This document shows positions 17,936 to 25,257 of a DNA stretch of 64,000 nt, one piece after another. The notes under the pieces were generated by a model that was given only the letters and a program-made list of their open reading frames with translations, did not search any database and was not told the origin of the DNA. Each line of letters opens with the position of its first letter. Position 1 is the first letter of the stretch. Origin of the DNA: Foliimonas ilicis (GTDB taxonomy: Bacteria > Pseudomonadota > Alphaproteobacteria > Rhizobiales > Rhizobiaceae); contig NZ_JBDUUH010000001.1 of NCBI RefSeq assembly GCF_039939195.1, positions 682,001 through 746,000 of the forward strand. The letters are read 5' to 3'. A program made the position numbers and the translations under genes.

Positions 17936-19126
17936 ATGTTCATTCCGTTTTTCCTCGAGCTCAAAGCCGCAAAAATTCCCGTCTCGTTGCGGGAATATCT
18001 TTCGTTGCTCGAAGGGCTGGAAGCGGGGCTGGTCGATTATGACGTTGAGGGTTTTTATTACCTCGCCCGCGCGGCTTTGGTGAAGGACGAGCGGCATATC
18101 GATCGCTTCGATCAGGTGTTTTCGCATGCCTTCAAGGGCGTGGAGGCGGTATCGGGCGAGGGCGGCATCGATGTCGCGAACCTGCCTGAAGAATGGCTGC
18201 GGCGGCTGGCCGAAAAGCATTTGAGCGACGAGGAGAAAAAGCTGGTCGAGGCGCTTGGCGGCTTCGAAAAGCTCATGGAGACGCTGAAACAGCGGATGGA
18301 AGAGCAGAAGGGGCGTCATCAGGGCGGCTCGAAATGGATCGGCACGGCAGGCACTTCGCCCTTCGGCGCCTATGGCTACAATCCCGAAGGCGTGCGGATC
18401 GGGCAGGAGACCAGTCGCCATCGCCGCGCGGTGAAAGTGTGGGACAAGCGGGAGTTCCGCAATTTCGACGATTCCGTCGAGCTTGGTACGCGCAACATCA
18501 AGGTCGCGCTAAAGCGCCTGCGCCGCTGGGTGCGCGAGGGCGCAGAAGACGAACTCGACCTGCCGGGTACCATTCACGCCACCGCCGAACATGGCTATCT
18601 CGACGTGAAGACGCGGCCGGAACGGCGCAATGCGGTGAAGCTTCTGATGTTCTTCGATGTCGGTGGCTCGATGGATGATCACATCAAGGTGGTCGAAGAA
18701 TTGTTCTCGGCAGCGCGAACGGAGTTCCGGCAGCTTGAATATTTCTACTTCCACAATTGCCTTTACGAAGGCGTCTGGAAGGACAATCGCCGCCGCCACT
18801 CGGAGGTTATCCCGACGCTCGACGTGCTTCACAAATACGGGCAGGACTACAAGGTCATCTTCGTCGGCGACGCTTCGATGAGCCCCTACGAGATCATCCA
18901 TGCGGGAGGGTCGGTCGAGCACTGGAACCCGGAGCCGGGGGCTTTGTGGTTGCAGCGTGCACTTGCGCAATGGCCGAATGCGGCATGGATCAATCCGGTG
19001 ATCCAGAAGCACTGGGGCTACACGCATTCGATTGCGCTGATCGAAAAGATATTTGCGGAGCGCATGTTTCCATTGACGCTGGCGGGGCTTGAGGCGGCGA
19101 CGAAGGAACTTTCGAGGAAGCATTGA
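17936..19126 (+). CDS. VWA-domain protein, CoxE-like
   Basis: About 396 residues from ATG 17936; the open frame upstream is not conserved-looking. The N-terminus MFIPFFLELKAAKIPVSLREYLSLLEGL is typical of the family. The VWA metal-adhesion motif is DVGGSMDDH (near residue 238), followed by YFHNCLYEGVW and GDASMSPYEI. These proteins partner with MoxR ATPases; a MoxR gene lies 1.9 kb upstream on the same strand. Together they form a probable maturation or chaperone pair, target unknown. Confidence 0.88.
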   Translation: MFIPFFLELKAAKIPVSLREYLSLLEGLEAGLVDYDVEGFYYLARAALVKDERHIDRFDQVFSHAFKGVEAVSGEGGIDVANLPEEWLRRLAEKHLSDEEKKLVEALGGFEKLMETLKQRMEEQKGRHQGGSKWIGTAGTSPFGAYGYNPEGVRIGQETSRHRRAVKVWDKREFRNFDDSVELGTRNIKVALKRLRRWVREGAEDELDLPGTIHATAEHGYLDVKTRPERRNAVKLLMFFDVGGSMDDHIKVVEELFSAARTEFRQLEYFYFHNCLYEGVWKDNRRRHSEVIPTLDVLHKYGQDYKVIFVGDASMSPYEIIHAGGSVEHWNPEPGALWLQRALAQWPNAAWINPVIQKHWGYTHSIALIEKIFAERMFPLTLAGLEAATKELSRKH

Positions 19127-19129
19127 GAT

Positions 19130-19276
19130 GGTGCGTCCTTCGAGGCTCGTTTCACTCGCACCTCAGGATGAGGGAGGTAGTGATTTTCAGGAGTTAAACT
19201 TCTGAGATTTCGCTTCAAAACAACCCACTTCCCTCATCCTGAGGTGCGAGCGTAAGCGAGCCTCGAAGGACGCACC
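19130..19276. repeat. Palindromic repeat element R1, full copy 2
   Basis: A 147-bp copy of the element at 8976-9120. Outer arms are inverted (left starts GGTGCGTCCTTCGAGGCTCG, right ends mirror it). The centre is also related to that of copy 1. It starts four bases after the stop codon of the VWA gene. Confidence 0.85.
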
Positions 19277-19359
19277 AAAGCGCTAACGCTTCTCATGCTG
19301 AGCTTGTCGAAGCACGCAGGACACATTTCACCATCGCCACGCCCGCTTTCGCGTCTGGC

Positions 19360-19720
19360 CATTGTCAAAGAACCGGGAAGCGGGGCGCTTGGCCGTGCCT
19401 TCCTAGTGTAAGTAATTATGTGGCGCGACGTCCGCACCCCGCCGGTGTCTGCTACCCAGTCGGTCGGGCACAATGTTTCCTGCATTCAATAGTGCAGGCA
19501 AACATCGCGGTTTCTCCGCACGCTTTGGGATGTTTCATCGGCAGGGTTTGTCACTTCCTGCCATGAACGCATCTTCGACGCGCCGACCTGTCGGATGCCC
19601 TCGGAACTCACGACTACCGCAGCCGCAAGTGGGAGGTCACCGCTGTCTGAACCGATACCCGGTGCGCACCGGCTTCCCGCTCAGACAGTGGGGGAATGAT
19701 AGGAGCGTGGAAAAGGGGGT
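19360..19720. other. Non-coding stretch with strong secondary structure, identity unknown
   Basis: Between the VWA gene and msrB there are about 890 bases without a credible gene. The part from 19360 to 19720 is not one of the repeats. It holds a hairpin with arms TGTTTCCTGCA and TGCAGGCAAACA (19474-19504), and a large one with arms CTGTCTGA and TCAGACAG (about 19643-19688) enclosing the palindrome CCGGTGCGCACCGG. Frames on both strands are short and unlike known proteins. It could be a structured RNA, a decayed gene or another repeat. It does not match RNase P, tmRNA or SRP RNA motifs known to me. Confidence 0.4.
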
Positions 19721-19848
19721 GAATAAAAAACATGAAATTGGTGGTTTTTATTCACGCGGCAAGCGGCATTGCCGTGCGTGCTTCAACAGGCTCAGCATGA
19801 GGGAGGTGGGCTCAGGATAAGGGAGGTTGGGGCATGACATTTATGATG

Positions 19849-19904
19849 GCGTCATCCAGGATAGCCATTTTCCGCTTCGCTCCAAACGGCTTCCGGGATG
19901 ACGC
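19849..19904. repeat. Short palindromic repeat R4, copy upstream of msrB
   Basis: Ends GCGTCATCC and GGATGACGC are perfect inverted repeats. The interior (CGCTTCGCT and GGCTTCCGG) is shared with the copy at 20744-20820, downstream of msrB. Confidence 0.65.
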
Positions 19905-19924
19905 GGTCTTAATGTCGTTGCAAA

Positions 19925-19956
19925 GGTGCGAACGCGGTGAGCCTCGAAGGACGCAC
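19925..19956. repeat. Degenerate fragment of repeat R1
   Basis: GGTGCGAACGCGGTGAGCCT followed by CGAAGGACGCAC resembles the right arm of R1 with changes in its left half. It lies about 60 bases before msrB. Confidence 0.6.
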
Positions 19957-20019
19957 TTGGTTGGAGTGGCTTTCGGCCTTACATTAGGATGAAACAAGAT
20001 TTGGACTGGAGACGGCCTC

Positions 20020-20421
20020 ATGGACACCCACACTTTTCCCGTTACCCGTACCGATGCCGAGTGGCGCGAGCGTCTGTCGGCGGAGCAATATGCGGTCATG
20101 CGCGGGCATGGCACGGAGCGTCCGGGTAGCTGTGCGCTGCTTTACGAAAAGCGCCCGGGCACGTTTACGTGTGCTGGCTGCGACCAGCCATTGTTCGAAT
20201 CGACGCTGAAATTCGAAAGCGGCACCGGTTGGCCGAGCTTTAACGATCCGGTGGAAGGCTCAGTCGAAACGACCGTCGACCGTAGCTACGGAATGGTGCG
20301 CACGGAATGTCATTGCGCGACCTGCGGGAGCCATTTGGGACACGTCTTCGAAGACGGCCCGCCGCCGACGGGCCTGCGCTATTGCATCAATGGCGTGGCG
20401 TTGAATTTCGAGCCTGCTTGA
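20020..20421 (+). CDS. msrB: Peptide-methionine (R)-S-oxide reductase
   Basis: A 133-residue protein. It has the two zinc-binding pairs CAGC and CATC, the FESGTGWPSF segment, and the catalytic Cys in LRYCINGVALNF. It reduces methionine-R-sulfoxide in proteins. The gene is flanked by repeat sequences on both sides and appears monocistronic. Confidence 0.97.
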   Translation: MDTHTFPVTRTDAEWRERLSAEQYAVMRGHGTERPGSCALLYEKRPGTFTCAGCDQPLFESTLKFESGTGWPSFNDPVEGSVETTVDRSYGMVRTECHCATCGSHLGHVFEDGPPPTGLRYCINGVALNFEPA

Positions 20422-20425
20422 GGAG

Positions 20426-20452
20426 AGCGGTTCAGTTTTATATAGAACCGCT
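20426..20452 (+). terminator. Hairpin just after msrB
   Basis: Arms AGCGGTTC (20426-20433) and GAACCGCT (20445-20452), perfect, starting five bases after the msrB stop. There is no T tract after it, so termination is inferred. Confidence 0.45.
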
Positions 20453-20462
20453 GGCGGGACAG

Positions 20463-20703
20463 CGCCCCCTCTGTCCTGCCGGACATCTCCCCCACAAGTG
20501 GGGAGATTACCTTGCCATTTAAAGCGCGGCACCAATTGCTGACGTTGCAGAATGAAGAGACAGAGCGTTGTGTCAGCCAATCTCCCCACCTGTGGGGGTG
20601 AGGAATGGTCCGCGGAGCGGACGAAAAGCCAACGATTTGGCTTTTCGAATGACGAACGCCCGGAGCCATAGCGAAGGGCAGGGTCCAAAAGGACAGAGGG
20701 GCG
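20463..20703. repeat. Palindromic repeat R2, diverged copy
   Basis: GCGCCCCCTCTGTCCTGCCG near the left and GGACAGAGGGGCGC at the right (to about 20703) are inverse of each other. Inside, CTCCCCCACAAGTGGGGAG and a later CTCCCCACCTGTGGGGGTGAG form nested palindromes. The motif set matches the repeat at 57764-57966 (CTCTGCCCTGCCGG, ATCTCCCC). The whole 20422-20826 stretch contains no gene. Confidence 0.7.
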
Positions 20704-20743
20704 CGCCTCGTGATTCCATCTAAGTAGGAACCGCCCTGGGCAG

Positions 20744-20820
20744 GGTCATCCCTGAATAATGTGACGCGAAGCGGAGCATAGCCCGCTTCGCTACGCTTCA
20801 GCAGGCTTCCGGAATGACGC
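20744..20820. repeat. Short palindromic repeat R4, copy downstream of msrB
   Basis: Starts GGTCATCCC and ends GGCTTCCGGAATGACGC. It is similar to 19849-19904 but with about 20 extra bases in the middle (GAAGCGGAGC and GCTTCGCTACGCTTC are themselves complementary). Confidence 0.6.
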
Positions 20821-20826
20821 TGATGT

Positions 20827-22632
20827 TCAATCGGCCTTGCGCTTGGGCTTTTTGGGCTTCGCACCATCCGGTTTTGCGAATTTCGGCTTGCCGGGCTTTT
20901 TTGCCCAAGGCTTGGAATCCGGCCGATCGGAGCCGCGGTGTTCAGCGGCTGCGGGCTTCTTTGCGAAATCTTCTCTAGGGGCGCGGCTTTCGAATTTCTT
21001 GGCCGGGTATGGAGCTTTCTGGCTGAGATCGGGCATGCCTTCCAGACGCGTTACGCGAATCTGGTTTTCGAGCATTTTCTTAGGGCCGATGGCAGCCATG
21101 AACTGATCGGCGGTGCCTGCAGCGATTTCAACGAATGTCGCTTCCTGCTGCATCTTGATCGCGCCGATTTCGCGCTTGGTGATCTGGCCGGCGCGGCAAA
21201 GCATAGGCAGCAGCCAACGCGGCTCGGCGTTCTGTTTGCGCCCGACCGAGAGAGAGAACCAGACGCTGTCGCCGAACTCGTCGCGCGGATGGTTCTTGCG
21301 CGGCTCAGGTGCCGAAGCTGCGACTTCGATGAGGTCTTCCGGCGCTGACCGACCGGCGCGTGCCTGGCGCACGAAGGCGGCGGCGATCTGTTCCGGGCCA
21401 TGCTGCGACAGCAATTCCTGAACGAATGCGCGCTCATCGTCACTCAACGGTTCGGTCAACGATGTGTCGGCCAGAATGCGTTCGTCGTCGCGGCGCGTTA
21501 CTTCGTCGGCGGAAGGCGGGCGCGCCCAGGTAGCATCGATTCGCGCGCTTTGCAGCAGGCGCTCCGTGCGCCGGCGTCCGCTGTGCGGGACGACCAGAAC
21601 GCTGACGCCCTTGCGGCCCGCACGGCCCGTACGTCCGCTTCTGTGAAGCAGGGTTTCCGGGTTGGTCGGCAGATCGGCATGGATGACGAGTTCGAGATTG
21701 GGCAGATCGATGCCGCGTGCAGCGACGTCGGTGGCGATACAGACGCGGGCGCGCCCGTCGCGCATCGACTGAAGCGCGTGGCTGCGCTCGTTCTGGCTCA
21801 GCTCGCCGGAAAGGGCGACGACGGTGAAGCCGCGATTGTTGAAGCGCGCGGTCATGTGGTTGACGGCAGCACGCGTGTTGCAGAACACGATGGCGTTCTT
21901 GGCTTCATAGAAGCGAAGGACGTTGATGATGGCGTTTTCGCGATCGCTGCCGGCAACGGTCAAGGCGCGATATTCGATATCGACATGCTGCTTCTGTTCG
22001 GCAGAGGTGCTGATGCGCACGGCGTCGCGCTGGTAGTTTTTCGCGAGATTGGCGATGGTGCGCGGCACTGTCGCAGAAAACATCAGCGTGCGGCGCTCTG
22101 CCGGTGCTGCGTCCAGAATGAATTCGAGATCTTCGCGGAAGCCGAGGTCGAGCATTTCGTCGGCCTCGTCGAGCACGACGGCGCGCAGCGACGACATATC
22201 GAGCGCATGGCGGGTGATGTGGTCGCGAAGACGGCCGGGCGTGCCGACGACGATCTGCGCGCCGCGCTCGAGCGTGCGGCGCTCGCTGCGCATATCCATG
22301 CCGCCGACGCAGGATGCGATGATCGCGCCGGTCGGTTCAAAAAGCCATTCCAGCTCGCGCTTCACCTGCAAGGCCAGTTCGCGCGTGGGTGCTACGGCCA
22401 GCGCCAGCGGCGCACCGGCTTGCTTGAAGCGGGCTTCGGAGCCGAGCAAGGTGGGCGCCAATGCGATGCCGAAGGCAACTGTTTTGCCGGAGCCTGTCTG
22501 TGCAGACACCAGGAGGTCCGAATCCCGCGTTTCGGGATCGAGCATGGCCTTTTGGACCGGCGTCAGGTCTGAATAGCCGCGCTTGTTCAACGCCTCGCGC
22601 AGGGCCGGGTGGATGGCTTCTAACTCTGTCAT
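20827..22632 (-). CDS. DEAD-box RNA helicase with DbpA-type RNA-binding domain
   Basis: A 601-residue protein. All helicase motifs are present: Q motif RGYSDLTPVQ, AQTGSGKT, PTRELA, DEAD, SAT, TDVAARGID and HRSGRTGRAG. Residues about 455-535 match the DbpA/CsdA RRM-like domain (VWFSLSVGRKQNAEPRWLLP to IRVTRLEG). The tail is very basic (KPKFAKPDGAKPKKPKRK). Likely roles are ribosome assembly and mRNA turnover, often cold-related. It is longer than typical DbpA (about 460) and nearer to DeaD/CsdA. Confidence 0.92.
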   Translation of the reverse strand: MTELEAIHPALREALNKRGYSDLTPVQKAMLDPETRDSDLLVSAQTGSGKTVAFGIALAPTLLGSEARFKQAGAPLALAVAPTRELALQVKRELEWLFEPTGAIIASCVGGMDMRSERRTLERGAQIVVGTPGRLRDHITRHALDMSSLRAVVLDEADEMLDLGFREDLEFILDAAPAERRTLMFSATVPRTIANLAKNYQRDAVRISTSAEQKQHVDIEYRALTVAGSDRENAIINVLRFYEAKNAIVFCNTRAAVNHMTARFNNRGFTVVALSGELSQNERSHALQSMRDGRARVCIATDVAARGIDLPNLELVIHADLPTNPETLLHRSGRTGRAGRKGVSVLVVPHSGRRRTERLLQSARIDATWARPPSADEVTRRDDERILADTSLTEPLSDDERAFVQELLSQHGPEQIAAAFVRQARAGRSAPEDLIEVAASAPEPRKNHPRDEFGDSVWFSLSVGRKQNAEPRWLLPMLCRAGQITKREIGAIKMQQEATFVEIAAGTADQFMAAIGPKKMLENQIRVTRLEGMPDLSQKAPYPAKKFESRAPREDFAKKPAAAEHRGSDRPDSKPWAKKPGKPKFAKPDGAKPKKPKRKAD

Positions 22633-22875
22633 CGTGATCTTTCGAAACTGTGTTCGTGCAGCCGTCCGGGCCGTACATCATGCAGGCGCATGTCGCGCCA
22701 AAGCGCCGACGGGCCATTCCATTTGGGCCTGTCGTACGTTGCTCCGACGCATTTGTATAGTGAGTGTATGCCGCAGCCTTAGCTTTAGCGCACCTGAAAA
22801 CGCATAGATAGCGGCTTTTGGCGTCAAATAATCGACCGGCCCTGCCGTCTGGGTGCCGAGGGCCGGTCCTGATGT

Positions 22876-24255
22876 TCAGTGAGCGAATGCCTTGCGGCGC
22901 TGCCAATGCGTGAACAGCCAGTCGAGTGTGAGCATCACGATCAATGATACGCCGACCAGCGGAAACAGGATGCCGCCGACGATGAGAATGGCGATCAGGC
23001 CTCTGAATACGCGTTTGTCCGAGGGAAGCGGAGGCACGCCCAGCGAACCTGCAGGCCGTCTTTTCCACCACATCATGCCCGCCGATACCGCAAGGAGAAC
23101 GATGGCCATGCACACGACAAGCAGGAATAGCTGATTTGCCAGCCCGAACTGCTGTCCGAGATGAACGTTGATGCCGAATTCCAGCCATTTGCCGAGCGGG
23201 CCATAATCCGCGTAGGACATATCGATCAGCGGCTTGCCGCTATATTGGTCGAGATGGACCACACGCTGCTGCGACAAATCATCTGGATAGACGGAGCCGG
23301 TGAATACGCCGTTCGGTGTGGCGGGGATGTTGACGGCATAGCCTCTGTGCAGGCCCATATTGTCGAATGTAGCGACCGCCGCATCGAGACCGATCGGCTC
23401 GCTTCCGGCATGGGCGTGGTGCGATTCTGGAACCTGCGCCTGCTCGAGCGACCAGCTTGTCGGGGCGATATGGTTCAGATGCTCATCCGACATCGGAACG
23501 GCGACACGCACGCCTGCCGGGTATCCGAAATTGTTGCCGTTTGCCCATTCATTGACCTTCCCGCCCCATATGTTGGACCAGGGCATACCGGTGATGGCGA
23601 GGAAAACGATGAAGAAGCCGACGAAGGCACCCGTCACGGCATGGGTGTCTCTCCAGAAGACGCGGCGTTTCGGAGTGCCGCGCACTGAAACGACACCGCC
23701 GGTCTGGCGGCGCGGCCACCAGAGATAAATGCCGGTTCCAACGAGTAGGATCGACCATCCGGCGGCTATCTCGATGAAGCTGCGCGCGACCGTTCCGAAA
23801 TACTTCAGGCTGTGCAGATAGCGGACAGTCCACATCACCGTTCCGCGATCGCTCAGGGAACCGAGCACTTCGCCGGAATAAGGATCGAGATAGACGGCGA
23901 GGCGTTCGCCGGCTTCGGTTCTGACCGTAACTTCCGTGGACACATTGGGCGTGGCCGGGTCGGTGTATTTGACCGCCGTTCCTGGATATTGCGCAAGGGC
24001 GGCTGCGACCAGTGCGGAGGGCTGCTGTTTTCCTATTCCTTCCTGAACCTCGACCGTCTTCAAATCTGCGTGGATCAGCGCGTCGATCTCGTTGTGAAAG
24101 AGATAAAGCGCCCCGGTGACTGCGAGGATGATGAGGAATGGAAGCACCAGAAGACCGGCATAAAAATGCCATCGCCAGACGGCGCGGTAAATGTCGGACG
24201 AAGCTGTCTGCGTGCGTGACAGATCGCCCGGCTGTTCGTGGACGGTAGCTGACAT
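22876..24255 (-). CDS. PepSY-associated membrane protein (iron-uptake linked)
   Basis: A 459-residue protein. VWRWHFYAGLLVLPFLIILAVTGALYLF is a first membrane helix typical of PepSY_TM (PiuB-like) proteins. A periplasmic PepSY-type domain follows, then three further helices (near residues 155-175, 210-230, 375-395) and a final one near 425-445. His residues flank the helices, as in proteins proposed to move electrons for ferric-siderophore reduction. It lies 148 bases downstream of a DUF2946-type gene on the same strand. Confidence 0.85.
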   Translation of the reverse strand: MSATVHEQPGDLSRTQTASSDIYRAVWRWHFYAGLLVLPFLIILAVTGALYLFHNEIDALIHADLKTVEVQEGIGKQQPSALVAAALAQYPGTAVKYTDPATPNVSTEVTVRTEAGERLAVYLDPYSGEVLGSLSDRGTVMWTVRYLHSLKYFGTVARSFIEIAAGWSILLVGTGIYLWWPRRQTGGVVSVRGTPKRRVFWRDTHAVTGAFVGFFIVFLAITGMPWSNIWGGKVNEWANGNNFGYPAGVRVAVPMSDEHLNHIAPTSWSLEQAQVPESHHAHAGSEPIGLDAAVATFDNMGLHRGYAVNIPATPNGVFTGSVYPDDLSQQRVVHLDQYSGKPLIDMSYADYGPLGKWLEFGINVHLGQQFGLANQLFLLVVCMAIVLLAVSAGMMWWKRRPAGSLGVPPLPSDKRVFRGLIAILIVGGILFPLVGVSLIVMLTLDWLFTHWQRRKAFAH

Positions 24256-24403
24256 TGTGGTTTCTCCGGCAGGTTTTTCGAACCTGCGAAATGCAATTGA
24301 TTTTCGTGAACAGCGCCTGATGCGAATTGCAATGTGGCCGCGACTTGCGTGCGGACACGATGAGTTCAGCAGATAGCGGAAGGCGCGATAAGCGGAATGC
24401 CGG

Positions 24404-24784
24404 TCAGGCTGTCAGCGGCGGAGCCCGCGGATTGCCCGGCTTGTGTTCGACGGCCGGGAGATGATCGACGGGCTGACGGTTGGCGGCTGCTTCCGTGACA
24501 ATGGGAGCATGGAACGTCTGCACCGTTTCATCGGGCGGCGTGCCGAGCGCCTGCGTGAACATGCTGCATCCGATGACGCAGCAATTCGGCATCTTCGCCT
24601 GATCGCCCGCATCAGTGCCGGATTGATCGACGCTGGTGATGCATAGCGGATTGCCGAATGCATCGAGCATTGCGCGTTCGGACTGAGCGCCGAGCGCGAG
24701 AGCACCTGTCACCGATTGAAGGACGAGCAGATAGGCTGCGGCAAGCGCCACCCAAAAGCTCAATCGCTTCTTTCGAAAATTCAC
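24404..24784 (-). CDS. Small exported Cys-containing protein, DUF2946-like
   Basis: A 126-residue protein starting at GTG 24784 with AGGGGAA nine bases upstream. It has an N-terminal membrane segment (FWVALAAAYLLVLQSVTGALALG) and a central Cys cluster, NCCVIGCSM (residues about 68-76), with a Pro-rich tail. This fits the DUF2946 group of small membrane or periplasmic proteins found beside TonB receptors and PepSY proteins. Metal handling is plausible but unproven. Confidence 0.65.
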   Translation of the reverse strand: MNFRKKRLSFWVALAAAYLLVLQSVTGALALGAQSERAMLDAFGNPLCITSVDQSGTDAGDQAKMPNCCVIGCSMFTQALGTPPDETVQTFHAPIVTEAAANRQPVDHLPAVEHKPGNPRAPPLTA

Positions 24785-24949
24785 GAATATAATTCCCCTC
24801 GGAAAATGCTCATTATCAGCTTCCGAGCCGAACGAAAATCAGGAAATCGAACCCTGCGACATTCCGGGTATGGCTGCGAGATGAATGAAATAAAGATATA
24901 ACGATTTCCTTATGTGACTTGACTGCTCCGCATGCAAAGGGCATGTTGC

Positions 24950-25178
24950 TTGCATCGTGGTTCTCTGGAATTCGCATCCGGAGCTAAGAGGGAATACGGT
25001 TCGACGCCTTTTGGTGTTTATGCCGAAGCTGCCCCCGCAACTGTATGTGGTGAGTTTCTGTTCAATCAGGCCACTGGAACGCGAATGTTCCGGGAAGGCA
25101 GAACGGAGACGGTGACCCGCAAGCCAGGAGACCTGCCGCGATAGATAACGTCCACGGGCGGGGTGTCCCGGTGTGCCG
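24950..25178 (+). promoter_or_regulatory. Adenosylcobalamin riboswitch upstream of metE
   Basis: Contains the conserved cobalamin-riboswitch blocks in order: GGGAATACGGTT, GAAGCTGCCCCCGCAACTGT, GCCACTGG, GGGAAGG and GACCCGCAAGCCAGGAGACC. The downstream CCACGGGCGGGGTGTCCCGG is likely the expression platform. It ends about 80 bases before the metE ATG. A B12-bound fold is expected to repress metE. The 5' end is approximate. Confidence 0.95.
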
Positions 25179-25257
25179 CTTTCGCGAAACGGTGCCTTCC
25201 GTTCGTATCGCGATCGTGACCGCCAGTGCCTTGCCCATATCAATCGGGGTAAGGAAA

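Noticed and set aside
19360..19720. RNase P, tmRNA or SRP RNA
   Set aside because: None of the universally conserved blocks of these RNAs (such as the RNase P P4 region, a tag reading frame, or the SRP tetraloop region) could be found on either strand.
19473..19820. 115-codon open frame upstream of msrB
   Set aside because: It runs through hairpin sequence and repeats, has no ribosome site, and resembles no protein.
21400..22572. 390-codon open frame antisense to the DEAD-box helicase gene
   Set aside because: The helicase has all motifs in order on the other strand; this frame has none and lacks a ribosome site.
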